From the NCBI GenBank assembly GCA_034440615.1, contig JAOTOM010005155.1, positions 150,001-214,000 on the forward strand: a stretch of 64,000 nucleotides of DNA. Reading direction: 5' to 3'. The DNA comes from Ashinkailepas kermadecensis (lineage: Eukaryota; Arthropoda; Thecostraca; Neolepadidae). The notes under the pieces were generated by a model. That model was not told the DNA's origin. It searched no databases and saw only the letters and a list, made by a program, of their open reading frames with translations. This document shows, in pieces, positions 51,296-63,654 of this stretch. Position numbers and translations under genes: made by a program. The stretch's first letter is position 1. Each line of letters starts with the position of its first letter.

Positions 51296-52504
51296 CAAGT
51301 TGCGCGACAAGTCCATACACCAACGACACAACCTAGTCAATGTCACATAGATCCGCAGACACGGCATTCATCAGTCGGCCATTTGTCACAAGTTCCGCGA
51401 CAAGTCCATACACCAACGACACAACCTAGTCAATGTCGCATAGATCCGCAGACACGGCATTCATCAGTCTGCCATTTGTCACAAGTTGCGCGACAAGTCC
51501 ATACACCAACGACACAACCTAGTCAATGTCACATAGATCCGCAGACACGGCATTCATCAGTCTGCCATTTGTCACAAGTTGCGCGACAAGTCCATACACC
51601 AACGACACAACCTAGTCAATGTCGCATAGATCCGCAGACACGGCATTCATCAGTCTGCCATTTGTCACAAGTTGCGCGACAAGTCCATACACCAACGACA
51701 CAACCTAGTCAATGTCACATAGATCCGCAGACACGGCATTCATCAGTCTGCCATTTGTCACAAGTTGCGCGACAAGTCCATACACCAACGACACAACCTA
51801 GTCAATGTCGCATAGATCCGCAGACACGGCATTCATCAGTCTGCCATTTGTCACAAGTTGCGCGACAAGTCCATACACCAACGACACAACCTAGTCAATG
51901 TCGCATAGATCCGCAGACACGGCATTCATCAGTCTGCCATTTGTCACAAGTTGCGCGACAAGTCCATACACCAACGACACAACCTAGTCAATGTCACATA
52001 GATCCGCAGACACGGCATTCATCAGTCTGCCATTTGTCACAAGTTGCGCGACAAGTCCATACACCAACGACACAACCTAGTCAATGTCACATAGATCCGC
52101 AGACACGGCATTCATCAGTCTGCCATTTGTCACAAGTTGCGCGACAAGTCCATACACCAACGACACAACCTAGTCAATGTCACATAGATCCGCAGACACG
52201 GCATTCATCAGTCTGCCATTTGTCACAAGTTGCGCGACAAGTCCATACACCAACGACACAACCTAGTCAATGTCACATAGATCCGCAGACACGGCATTCA
52301 TCAGTCTGCCATTTGTCACAAGTTGCGCGACAAGTCCATACACCAACGACACAACCTAGTCAATGTCGCATAGATCCGCAGACACGGCATTCATCAGTCT
52401 GCCATTTGTCACAAGTTGCGCGACAAGTCCATACACCAACGACACAACCTAGTCAATGTCGCATAGATCCGCAGACACGGCATTCATCAGTCTGCCATTT
52501 GTCG
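51296..52504. repeat. 93-bp tandem repeat, 13 highly homogeneous copies
   Basis: CAAGTTGCGCGACAAGTCCA recurs every 93 bp. Apart from the first copy, units differ essentially at a single site (GTCACATAG versus GTCGCATAG), in the order A G A G A G G A A A A G G. The unit is 31 codons, giving a 428-codon + frame. No domain or composition bias supports a protein. Confidence 0.97.
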
Positions 52505-54009
52505 ATGATTCTCTGGCAAAAAGTACCTACAGCCATTTCTAGGTCCACACTTTCATTCTGCGCGTAGCATGGAAAAGCGGCAAAACACTTTCGGAAGCAT
52601 CGACCAAATTTGCCCCCGATCCTCCACCATGCCATGCGGGAAGAAGAACTTGCCAATGTTGTCTGGCCGATCTAAAAGACAAATGCCACACCAAAAGTGT
52701 GGTGCGCAAAATCAGGTGCGAGCTCTGTACATCAGGGACCGCACCCATAACTTATGTTGAGAGAAACGACACGCATACTTAGGGATGGATACATGGAACA
52801 CACCAGATACGCAAGGAACAGAACGAACAACACCCTTCTTGGAGATCATTTCGCCACAAATCACCACGAAAACACCATCACCCCATCGACGTTCAGCATT
52901 ACAACCTTACGAATTTGTGAATACATGGCATAATTCAAAATTGCAGAATACATTGAAATCATGAACCAGGTTATCCCTGAGCACAATGATAGCTGCATGA
53001 ACCCTCATAAAACCAGTTCGCTATATAGCATGACTGTGTGTACATCATCTGCACTCACTCACTTATTCACTTTGTAATCACTCACTGACACAATCGCTCA
53101 CCCCGTCATTCAGCCAGCTACTCACTCACCCACCCGTTCACTCCGTAAGCACTCACTGGCATAATCGCTCACCCCATCATTCGCGTAGTAATTATCTCAC
53201 CCATTTACGCACTTACTCACAAGCACGAACTTGTCAACCCACTCATTCACTTCCGCGCTCCCTCACTTACTTACACACTCGCTTATCCACACACACGCAT
53301 GATTGAAGTGTAGTAGAAGACGACATGACGGATATCCGCGTATGGACAGACGGATGCATAGAGCTAGGAGGCGGGAACCATTCGCACGCTGTCCGGGTCT
53401 CAACCGCTTGTACTTGTTACAATGTCTACTGTTGTACCGGTACGGTACAGGGTTGATACTTGGAATTAGATGATGCTAAGACCATTTCATCAATATTAGT
53501 AGAATGACTTGACACTTAAATTGTCTGCTACAAATTATATGCGTAAAATGTATCTGTATGTATACTCTGTCTCCGGAGAAGGATTAAGCCCGAAATATAT
53601 AAGACCAGTCTGTGACCTTGTTTTCACTTAATATGAACACTTGTTTGGTTCTCATAATGATCTTGAATCTGGCAATGCCAAGTGCAGCTCTCCGCAACTT
53701 TATAAATTATGTGTAGAACATGGCCAAACCAATATTGATCTCAGTTTACCTTATGGTAGATGCCATTTATCTTCAGATATCGTCGCTAGTATCCCATTTT
53801 TATTTCCCGTGAAATTATCAGAATGCGACTCCAATTCAGCTTTTCGTCTTCTCCACTGAAACAGTGGTCCAACTGTTTCAGGTCCATTCGTGAAATGTCA
53901 CATTCCTCACCTGAGAGCATGTGAAGTAGTCTCTTTATGGGGTGTAAATAAAGATCCGAAAATCCAGGGATTTCCGAAATACGGAAGTTTTATCCAGCAC
54001 TGGTCTGGC
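52505..54009. other. Unassigned segment
   Basis: A decayed CACT-rich patch lies at about 53045-53290. A 72-codon frame at 53641-53859 has no recognised match. Confidence 0.5.
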
Positions 54010-54240
54010 GGGACCTTGCCGGCCACCTGCCGGTGCCGTCTGCCGAGACAGAGGTGTGTCCGGGACCGTGCCGGCCACCTTTCGGTGCCGTCTGCCGAGA
54101 CAGAGGTGTGTCTGGTGTCCGGGACCGTGCCGGCCACCTGTCAGTGCCGTCTGCCGAGACAGAGGTGTGTCCGGGACCGTGCCGGCCACCTTCCGGTGCC
54201 GTCTGCCGAGACAGAGGTGTGTCTGGTGTGCCACGGGATG
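54010..54240. repeat. ~56-bp tandem repeat, 4 copies
   Basis: GACCGTGCCGGCCACCT and GCCGTCTGCCGAGACAGAGG recur in each unit. Two copies carry an extra TCTGGTGT-like 8 bp. Confidence 0.93.
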
Positions 54241-54419
54241 CGGAGGTGGCGTGAAGGCACTAGATGCATGATGTGGCGCTCCACTGACGGATAGGCGCGC
54301 CGGCCGGCCGGCCGACGCAGCTGGCCGCCGCGCCTCCAGCACATCTGGGCACGACACGGCCTGTTTAACATGGCCGGCTGGCCGGGTATCGATCCGGCCA
54401 CTCCACCGCCGCCCACCGC

Positions 54420-54539
54420 TCTGTGTGTGTGTGTGTGTGTGTGTCGTCAAAGTCAGAGGTCGGGGCCGCTGTGTTGGCAAAGGTCTGCTGTGTGTTGGAC
54501 GGTCGCTGCCGGTGTCTCCAGGATCTGCGGTGTATCAAG
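54420..54539. repeat. (TG)n tract and start of the 21-bp array
   Basis: A pure (TG)n of about 20 bp at 54422-54443 precedes degenerate copies of the GTGTGTCGTCAGA motif. Confidence 0.8.
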
Positions 54540-55600
54540 GGGTCGCTCTGTGTCGTCAGATGTGTCAGTGTGTCAGATCTCTGTGTCGTCAGATATCCAC
54601 TGTGTATCAGAGGATCGTTTTGCGTGTGTGTGTCGTCAGAGGCTGCTGTGTGTCAGAGGGTCGCTATCTGTGTGTCGGTAGGTCCGCTCGGCCGTCAGAG
54701 GGCTGCTGTGCATCAGAAGATGGCTCTGTGTGTCGTCAGGTCTGCTGTTCGCCCCGCCAGAGAGCCACTGCTTGTTCCATCCGAGGCATGCTGTGTGCGC
54801 TATCAGAGTTCCGATGTGTCGTCAGAGGCTTTCTGTGTGCCACGTTCGCTTTGCCGTCGGATGTCTGCTGTGTGTTGTCAGAGGTATGCTGTGTGTCGTT
54901 AGAGGTCTGTTGTGTGTCGTCAGAGGTCTGCTGTGTGTCGTCAGAAGTCTGGTGTGTGTCGTCAGAGGTCTGCTGTGTGTTGTTAGAGGTCTGCTATGTG
55001 TCATCATAGGTCTGCAGTATGTCATCAGAGGTCTGCTGTGTGTCGTTAGAGGTTTGCTGTGTGTCGTTAGAGGTCTGCTGTGTGTCGTCAGAGGTCTGTT
55101 GTGTGTCGTCAGAGGTCTGCTGTGTGTCGTCAGAGGTCTGCTGTGTGTTGTTAGAGGTCTGCTATGTGTCATCATAGGTCTGCAGTATGTCATCAGAGGT
55201 CTGCTGTGTGTCGTTAGAGGTTTGCTGTGTGTCGTCAGAGGTCTGCTGTGTGTCGTTAGAGGTTTGCTGTGTGTCGTTAGAGGTCTGCTGTGTGTCGTCA
55301 GAGGTCTGTTGTGTGTCGTCAGAGGTCTGCTGTATGTCGTCAGAGGTCTGCTGTGTGTCGTCAGAGGTCTGTTGTGTGTCGTCAGAGGTCTGCTGTGTGT
55401 TGTCAGAGGTCTGCTATATGTCGTCAGAGGTCTGATGTGTGTTGTTAGAGGTCTGCTGTGTCGCCATAGGTCTGCAGTATGTCATCAGAGGTCTGCTGTG
55501 TGTCGTCAGAGGTCTGTTGTGTGTCATCAGTGGTCTGTTGTGTGTCGTCAGAGGTCTGCTGTGTGTCGTCAGAGGTCTGCTGTGTGTCGGCAGAAGCTGG
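54540..55600. repeat. 21-bp tandem repeat with a 168-bp higher-order unit
   Basis: The monomer is GTGTGTCGTCAGAGGTCTGC plus T. The first ~300 bp are degenerate and the array is regular from about 54870. A variant block starting TGTTAGAGGTCTGCTATGTG recurs at 54981 and 55149, exactly 168 bp (8 monomers) apart. Confidence 0.95.
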
Positions 55601-55714
55601 CCGTATGTTCTGTGAGGCCTGCTGTGTGTGCCAACATGGGTCCGCAATCCGCATATATCACCTGATGTCTGCTGTTTGTCCGGAGAGATCCACTGGCTCG
55701 GCTCCTGTCGGCAG

Positions 55715-55768
55715 ATATCCGGTTTGTGTGTGTTCGGGGGCACACACGAACACACACAAATCGGATAT
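55715..55768. repeat. Imperfect palindrome, 22-bp arms
   Basis: Arms at 55715-55736 and 55747-55768 are complementary at 21 of 22 positions around a 10-base loop. It sits about 100 bp past the 21-bp array. Confidence 0.82.
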
Positions 55769-56824
55769 TTATTGGCGATATTGGCGCCCCGGTGCCTGTG
55801 CTACTGTATGTCTATTGTCTGTCTTCTGTCTGTCTACCGTGTGTCTGCTGTGTGTCAAATGTCTGTCTATTCTGTGTCTACCGTGTGTCTGCTGTGCTGG
55901 GCGCTCACCAGGAGCGGCAGTCCGACACGTCGGCACGATGTCGGAAGCGATGCGACCTCCATCAGAATCGCGCGGCACGTCAACATCTGCCCCAGAGCTC
56001 TAAAAATTGCCGGTTCCGCTACACACCAATTTATGGAAACACATAATTGCTACATGAAGAGCGAAAAATTCTTTAATCACTTCGAGTAATCGAAGAACAT
56101 GTGCCAAGTCGTCCATTTATGTGTTACGAAAACATCTCTGTGTACCAGATATTTAAGGTATTTCGAGGCTTATCCTCAGGTCATTCATTCTGTGTTTCTT
56201 GTCAAAACATCAAATACATGGAATGAAATGATGTAAATACGATCAAACCAGCTCTTTAATGTCGGACTATCGCTTCATAACTTGTTCATATTTGCTCCGG
56301 TTATCCCATGTCATGTTTATCTTAGGTATTCTTTCCTATGTATAATTTAATCTGATATTTTCCGCCACGCATTCCTTCAACATTCTCCATTGATATCAGT
56401 TTCATCACATGTACAGCATAGTATATTTATGGCATGGAGTTCAAATAGCCGACGTCGCCAGGCGCAGAATCATTCAGTTACCGATATGCGTGATTCACCA
56501 TAAAGATTGCGCGCTGTCATTCCGTGGATGTGCTCGTATTGGCGGCGATGGCTTGATGGTAGTTCCGTCATCGGAGACATGAAGGCAGACATGGTGACTG
56601 ACTTGCTTTTTTAATCTGCAGTTAACTCAATGGCACGGATTACAGTCAAGGGTATATTTGGAATTAGGGCGTGGTCGCCGCTACAGTTTGAATATTCTAC
56701 AACACAGCTGATCTCAATACACAACACATTCTCTAAATTCGCTACATCTGCAAAAATGTCATAAGCAAATGCGCTACCTACCATAGTGGCTAAGTAGCCA
56801 CGTTTCTAGACCTCTGATCTGCCC
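55769..56824. other. Unassigned segment
   Basis: A degenerate TGTCTGCTGTG patch lies at 55805-55895 and an isolated relative of the 42-bp unit at 55971-55994. The rest is AT-rich with no gene. Confidence 0.5.
55971..55994 (+). repeat. Solitary copy of the 42-bp array core
   Basis: GCGCGGCACGTCAACATCTG and the following CCC match the core of the array at 56825-58010, about 850 bp away. Confidence 0.75.
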
Positions 56825-58010
56825 ATCGTCTGCCCATATGGGGGCGCGGCACGTCAATACCTGCCCATCGTCTGTCCATATGGAGCCGCGGCACGTCAAC
56901 ACCTGCCCATCGTCTGCCCATATGGGGGCGCGGCACGTCAACACCTGCCCATCGTCTGCCTATATGGAGCCGCGGCACGTCAACACCTGCCCATCGTCTG
57001 CCCATATGGGGGCGCGGCACGTCAACACCTGCCCATCGTCTGCCTATATGGAGCCGCGGCACGTCAACATCTGCCCATCGTCTGCCCATATGGGGGCGCG
57101 GCACGTCAATACCTGCCCATCGTCTGTCCATATGGAGCCGCGGCACGTCAACACCTGCCCATCGTCTGCCCATATGGAGCCGCGGCACGTCAACACCTGC
57201 CCATCGTCTGCCCATATGCGGGCGCGGCACGTCAACACCTGCCCATCGTCTGCCCATATGGGGCCGCGGCACGTCAACACCTGCCCATCGTCTGCCCATA
57301 TGCGGGCGCGACACGTGAACACCCGCCCATCATTTGCCCATATGCGGACGCGGCACGTCAACACCTGCCCATCGTCTGCCCATATGCGGGCTCAGCACGT
57401 CAACATTTGCCCATCGTCTGCTCATATGCGGGCACGGCACGTCAACACCTGCCCATCGTCTGCCGATATGCGGGCGCGGCACGTCAACACCTGCCCATCA
57501 TTTGCCCATATGTGGGCGCCGCACGTCAACATTTTCCCATCATCTGCCCATATGCGGGCGCGGCACGTCAACACCTGCCCACCATTTGCCCATATGCGGG
57601 CGCGGCACGTCAATACCTGCCCATCGTCTGCCCATATGGAGCCGCGGCACGTCAACACCTGCCCATCGTCTGCCCACCTGCGGGCGCGGCACGTCAACGC
57701 CTGCCCATCGTCTGCCCATATGCGGGCGCGACACGTCAACACCTGCCCATCGTCTGTCCATATGCGGGCGCGGCACGTCAACGCCTGCCCATCGTCTGCC
57801 CATATGCGGGCGTGGCACGTCAACACCTGCCCATCGTCTGCCCATATGCGGACGTGGCACGTCAACACCTGCCCATCGTCTGCCAATATGCGGGCGTGGC
57901 ACGCCAACATTTGCCCATCGTCTGCCCATATGCGGGCGCAGCACGTCAACATTTGCCCATCGTCTGCCCATATGCGGGCGTGGCACGTCAACACCTGCCC
58001 ATGGCGGCTG
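56825..58010. repeat. 42-bp tandem repeat, about 28 copies
   Basis: CGCGGCACGTCAACACCTGC followed by CCATCGTCTGCCCATATG recurs at 42-bp spacing. The unit is 14 codons with few stops on either strand, so frames up to 410 codons occur in several phases; I treat them as artefacts. Confidence 0.97.
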
Positions 58011-58164
58011 CCATATCTGGATGCGGTCGTTGCTGACGCCCACAGACGTAACACTGTCAGCTGCCATTGAACAGACGTGTTCCGGGCTGCTGTCGCGAAC
58101 AAACGTCAGCACCGTTAGCCGCTACTGAACAGGCGTGTTCTGGGCCGCTGTCGGGCAGACTCCA

Positions 58165-58960
58165 GCACCAGACGTGAACAGTAACGTGGTCGGTGACGTG
58201 GTTGGTGACGTGGACAGTAACGTTGTCGGTGACGTAGTCGGTGACGTGGTTGGTGATGTGGTCGGTGTCGTGATTGGTGACGTGGACAGTAACGTTGTCG
58301 GTGACGTGGTCGGTGAGGATTGATGGCGTGGTCGGTGACGTGGTTGGTGACGTGGTCGGTGACGTGATTGATGGCGTGGTCGGTGACGTGGTTGGTGACG
58401 TGGTCGGTGTCGTGATTGGTGACGTGGACAGTAACGTTGGCGGATTGATGGCGTGGTCGGTGACGTGGTTGGTGACGTGGTCGGTGCGTGATTGATGGCG
58501 TGGTCGGTGCGTGGTTGGTGACGTGGTCGGTGACGTGATTGATGGCGTGGTCGGTGACGTGGTTGGTGACGGGTCGGTGAGGTTGACGTGGTTGGTGACG
58601 TGGCGGTGACGTGATGTGGTGGTGGTGGTGGTTGTTGTCGGTGACGTGGTCGGTGATGTGGTTGGTGACGTGAACAGTTATGTGGTCGGTGACGTGGTCG
58701 GTGACGTAGTCGGTGACGTGGTTGGTGATGTGGTCGGTGTCGTGATTGGTGACGTGGACAGTAACGTTGTCGGTGACGTGGTCGGTGATGTGGTTGGTGA
58801 CGTGAACAGTTATGTGGTCGGTGACGTGAACGGTAACGTGGTCGGTGACGTGGACAGTAACGAGGTTGGTGATGTGGTCGGTGACGTGGACAGTGATGTG
58901 GTCGGTGATGTGGACAGTGATGTGGTCGGTGACATGATCAGTGAAGTGGACAGAGCCGTG
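58165..58960. repeat. 12-bp GTGACGTGGTCG array
   Basis: Units GTGACGTGGTCG or GTGACGTGGTTG alternate with GTGGACAGTAAC blocks for about 800 bp, with several small indels. A ~110-bp block containing GTGTCGTGATTGGTGACGTG recurs three times. Confidence 0.95.
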
Positions 58961-59035
58961 GTCGGTGGCGAGGCACGCGGCGCTTCGTCAGCATGGTCAG
59001 CCGGTGTCCGAGGAGCCGTTGACTGTCGTTACTCT

Positions 59036-59685
59036 CGTCCGCCGGCTGGCTGGCGGTACCTATGTCAGCGCCGTCCGCCGGCTGGCTGGCGGTACCTATG
59101 TCAGCGCCGTCCGCCGGCTGGCTGGCGGTACCTATGTCAGCGCCGCCGGCTGGCTGGCGGTACCTATGTCAGCGCCGTCCGCCGGCTGGCTGGCGGTACC
59201 TATGTCGCGCCGTCCGCCGGCTGGCTGGCGGTACCTATGTCAGCGCCGTCCGCCGGCTGGCTGGCGGTACCTATGTCAGCGCCGTCCGCCGGCTGGCTGG
59301 CGGTACCTATGTCAGCGCCGTCCGCCGGCTGGCTGGCGGTACCTATGTCAGCGCCGTCCGCCGGCTGGCTGGCGGTACCTATGTCAGCGCCGTCCGCCGG
59401 CTGGCTGGCGGTACCTATGTCAGCGCCGTCCGCCGGCTGGCTGGCGGTACCTATGTCAGCGCCGTCCGCCGGCTGGCTGGCGGTACCTATGTCAGCGCCG
59501 TCCGCCGGCTGGCTGGCGGTACCTATGTCAGCGCCGTCCGCCGGCTGGCTGGCGGTACCTATGTCAGCGCCGTCCGCCGGCTGGCTGGCGGTACCTATGT
59601 CAGCGCCGTCCGCCGGCTGGCTGGCGGTACCTATGTCAGCGCCGTCCGCCGGCTGGCTGGCGGTACCTATGTAAGCGCTCATCTG
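59036..59685. repeat. 36-bp tandem repeat, about 18 near-identical copies
   Basis: GCCGTCCGCCGGCTGGCTGG plus CGGTACCTATGTCA, spaced 36 bp. Early copies carry a 3-4-bp and a 1-bp deletion (near 59143 and 59206); the last ~13 are almost identical. The 1-bp deletion breaks any long frame, arguing against coding. Confidence 0.97.
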
Positions 59686-61461
59686 GCCGCATGAGAACGG
59701 CTCACCGGGTGGCCAGCGGTAGCGCTAGCAGGCTGGGATCATTTCTGCCACTTGCTAGAACCGGTTAAAACCGGCTCGCTGAAATCTGAAAGTATGCGTG
59801 GTGGAACATTGCATTGCAGGGCGAAGGAAAATCAATGTAAATAGGTAAGATGTTCATCTTTTGGCAGCTTGTGTTTGTCAACCACGCCTCGGTGGGTGTC
59901 TCCATCCATGGCGTGGATCGAGCTCACCACTCGGTGACTTAGTCGGCTAATGCGTCCGACTCGGAATGTGGGAGGTCCTCTGGCTGACCTCTCGCCGTGC
60001 CATGGGATTAGACCGACCAGATGCCATGGGATTAGACAGATCGACCGACCGGCGCTAGCGGCATTGGGTTCATGGGCATGTTCCGCGTTTAAATGGGTCT
60101 ATCGGTCCAGTATCTGGTCCTGTGTGGCCGGAGCCGTCCTCTGTTCACTGAGCCAGGCAATTTGGGATAGCCCCGCCAGGTGCAGTGCGCACAACGTGCT
60201 TCAGCGGGCAGAGTGAGAGACAGCATGTGAATGAGACTGGCCTGCAAGCGTGCTGGGAACTGGAACATCTGACATGTGCACAACGTATATCTAACTACGT
60301 GTGTGTGTACACCACAGCAATCCTCAACTAGAGGACACATCTATGTTGTACAGCAGGTCATGGTCCAGCATTTTGTTGATGCGCTACATTTCATCCAGCC
60401 TACCTATCCAAAAGCAATTGTTCTTTTGGATTAAACTGACAACAATCAGCTTGAGCTTTTAGTAAATATTACCTACTAAGGACAGGTTACACGGTATGCA
60501 GAGAGGCGATGTGGCGAAAACACTCGACCCAGACTCAGGCATGACTACTTCTACATATTGTATCGGCATCTTAGCTTGATGTGGTGTGGCCTGGTCAACT
60601 GTGGTACTGTCAGGAAGCCAACTCGTCCGGCTATCTTGGTGAAGAAAGAAATGGTGGGTTTTAGAAATTGCCAGGATCTGATTCTGTGGTGTTCTGCAAG
60701 AATGGATCTTAAAGATTGTCAGCCCCTTTATCTCATTCTTTATGAAAACAGCGTCATGTGATAACAGATGAGATTCGTTTTGCTACATTTTTGCCATTAC
60801 TCTTTATTATTATGACACGTTCAGGATTATCAGAATTAGACAATCAGTGCGCACCTAGAAAAAGTCTTCTCTGCGAGTAGTATGCCAGTGTCTCACAACC
60901 GACGGCATTTCCGAGTCCACCAGCCACCAATCGGCGTGAGAGGTTGGCGACGCTACATGACTTAGCGGTTGAATGCGTCGTGAAAGAACCCAAGGAAGCA
61001 TGCCAATGTAAAAGTCTATAACATCAAATAAAAAACAAAAGCATCAGAGAGACTGAGAGTGTGAGAATCAGTGCGACCTCACTGGTGTAAACATCTTGAC
61101 ATGATGACGGTGTGACGCAAGAGCGGTGGCGTCGAATGTCCTCCGAGCAAACCGATCAGTGCGGCGCGCCGCATCCGTCCCTGTGTGGACAAGGTCGCGG
61201 CGGGCCAGCGGCGGGCCGCCGGCCACCGGCCCGCCGCCGGCCCGCCGCCGGTCCGAGTGCCATCGTCAATATTGAACGGCCTCCACCTGGATGGACTGTG
61301 GCTGGCCGTCTCCGCGATCGATCCCAGTTGACCCGGCGAGCCTCTGAGCGCCGCCGGCGGCACCCTCCGGCCCGGCCCGGCCCGTCTGTGGGCGTGGCAT
61401 CGGGCTCCGGGCGGCGTCAGTGCCGACGTTGGACCTCTGCACTGCGACTGCGTGAAGCTGC
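59686..61461. other. Unassigned segment
   Basis: It contains the decayed SINE at 60880-60985 and a GC-rich block at 61140-61460. No gene is recognised. Confidence 0.5.
60880..60985 (+). mobile_element. tRNA-derived SINE, decayed copy
   Basis: The body 'caccaatcggcgtgagag' through 'gcgacgctacatgac' is clear. A head remnant ('gtctcacaaccga', 'cgagtccacc') precedes it with a deletion across the B-box region. Confidence 0.75.
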
Positions 61462-61955
61462 CACTCGGTTACTGCGCCGCGTCTGTGCGGGCGGGGTGCC
61501 GATGGGGTACTGTGCTGCGTCTGTGCGGGGGGGGGGGGTGCCGATGGGGTACTGCGCCGCGTCGGTGCGGGCGGGGTGCCGATGGGGTACTGTGCCTCGC
61601 CTGTGCGGGTGGGGTGCCGATTGGGTACTGCGCCGTGTCTGTGCGGGGGCGGGTGCCGATGGGGTACTGCGCCGCGTCTGTGCGGGGGGGGGGGGTGCCG
61701 ATGGGGTACTGCGCCGCGTCGGTGCGGGCGGGGTGCCGATAGGCTACTGCGCCGCGTCTGTGCGGGTGGGGTGCCGATAGGGTACTGTGCCTCGTCTGTG
61801 CGGGTTGGGTGCCGATGGGGTACTGTGCCTCGTCTGTGCGGGTGGGGTACCGATGGGGTACTGTGCCTCGTCTGTGCGGGCGGGGTGCCGATGGGGTATT
61901 GTGCTGCGTCTGTGCGGGCGGGGTGCCGATGGGGTACTGTGCTGCGTCTGTGCGG
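61462..61955. repeat. 38-bp tandem repeat, about 13 copies
   Basis: GCGTCTGTGCGGGCGGGGTG followed by CCGATGGGGTACTGTGCC recurs. Two copies have expanded G runs (about 61529 and 61684) and others read GTGGGG or GTTGGG. Confidence 0.95.
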
Positions 61956-62260
61956 GTAGGAATTCATACCATGCACTGATTTTGAGAGGAACATTTTTAG
62001 AAGTATTGATGTTGCATGCCCCACGCATTTCCTGCTTCTTCTTTTTATAGTTTCCTCCCATATTTATAGGGTTTGGAGAATCAGTTATTTGTTCATCATT
62101 TTGGAACAATGTAAACGGGATGAAGCAAATTCAAGTACTCCGGATTCAACCCTAAGTATCTTCAGCTAATGTAATACCTCTGTTATAAAATCCATGGAAT
62201 GCGAATATCACGGTTTGAATTTGTCGGAGGAGTAGGCAGCTTTTTGACAGATCAGATCTT
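61956..62260. other. Unassigned segment
   Basis: AT-rich sequence; nothing is recognised. Confidence 0.5.
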
Positions 62261-62275
62261 AGGTTATCGTAAGAG

Positions 62276-62434
62276 GGGACGAGTGGTCTAGGGGTAAGAT
62301 GTTCGTCTCACAATCGAAAGGTTGTGGGTTCGAGTCTCACCTGTCGCTACTCTTCGCCCGCGACCAATTGGCGTGAGAGATTGGCGACGCTACATGACTC
62401 AACGGTCGACGTGTCGTAAAACCAATAACCAACC
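62276..62434 (+). mobile_element. tRNA-derived SINE, full length
   Basis: This is the best-preserved copy. The A box TGGTCTAGGGG is at 62284-62294 and the B box GTTCGAGTC at 62328-62336, followed by the family body and a tail ending CCAATAACCAACC. A perfect 15-bp target duplication, aggttatcgtaagag, lies at 62261-62275 and 62435-62449. It is nearly identical to the copy at 1115-1276, suggesting fairly recent activity. Confidence 0.94.
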
Positions 62435-62449
62435 AGGTTATCGTAAGAG

Positions 62450-63654
62450 TTCAATGAAGTTGTGCTTTTGTTTCGAAGCCGTAGCATTCAATCATCATGG
62501 AGATGGAGAAAGGGTAATATTCGGGGGAGCATAACGTTTTTGTTGACACGAAGCCAGGGAGAGGGTGATCATAGTGGGCCTTGGTGCCACTCTTTCCGGT
62601 CAACACGCATTGACCCAATGTTAAAACTCTGCGAAGTTGGAGGTCGTGCCCCCTGGCCCACTGTTCTTACGCCTATGCGTGAGTGCCCCAGTTGTTAGAG
62701 GAGATGTTTACTACCGATGTTGTCGGGTATTACATATTTGCGATGAAGGGGTAATTTCCGCGACAATTGCTTAGCATACAAACATGGCATGATTGATAAA
62801 AGGGGGCCCGTTCGGTCCACTTTCACTCTGAAGGGTGATACAGGACACCAATTGTAACATGTCCAATGCAGGCATGCCCCTCAATGCCACCTTAAAACAT
62901 CGTCTCGTCTGCCATCCTCCAGTGAGATCGAAATTGGCACACCAGGGGTAGTTCGATTTCTGAACGGCCGCAGTTTTCTGAAAAATCAAGGTCAAGATGC
63001 CCCTTCAAATGTATGGATGGTTATCTCCCTGAATCCAACCAATGCTCCTCGCGAATGCAATGAACATTAAAGTAGGTGTCATGAATCGAAACCTACCTGG
63101 GCTCAGCATGCACCTAAAGCCATGGTTTAGATGAATACATTACATGCTTGGATGGTTCTTCCATGATTTCCGCATGGCAAAACAGTACTAAAGTATCTTA
63201 CGATAAACCATCCTGATACGTAGATGTTGGATATACAGGGAGGTATGTGGGTACCTAGGTATGTGCCCATATACCAAATGTAACCGAACACCACCTCCTA
63301 ACGGTAATTACCCATCCAAATCTGAAAGCACCGCAGGTACGAGGTGGGGGACCCTGCAGCGATATATGCACATTTATATGTGGCTAATTCATTAATACCG
63401 ACCGTCCTTGGAAATTCAGCTGACATGTATAACGGCTGTAGAAAAACATCATAGAAATTACTAACCTTGAACCTGTCGCACCTTCCTCAGCCGCCTTTAC
63501 CGCAGGTGGCCACTGGTGACGTCACGGCTCTATGCATTCCAAGGGAAATTACGCTGATGACGCATGCCTGCACAGACCCTCTATATTTATGGAGCAGAAA
63601 GACGTACAGTCTCTGGCGCTACTGTTTTTACTTGTGATTTATGCCTCTGCAGTC
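62450..63654. other. Unassigned segment
   Basis: Mixed unique sequence with no confident gene or repeat. Confidence 0.5.

Noticed and set aside
51281..52567. 428-codon repeat protein
   Set aside because: The 93-bp unit is a multiple of three, but there is no recognisable domain, signal or splice context. Kept only as an array.
52569..52760. Possible cysteine-containing transposase tail after the 93-bp array
   Set aside because: A few residues suggested a transposase C-terminus, but the cysteine spacing does not fit a family I can defend.
58616..59674. 352-codon frame across the 12-bp and 36-bp arrays
   Set aside because: It fuses two unrelated arrays; small indels within both shift the phase.
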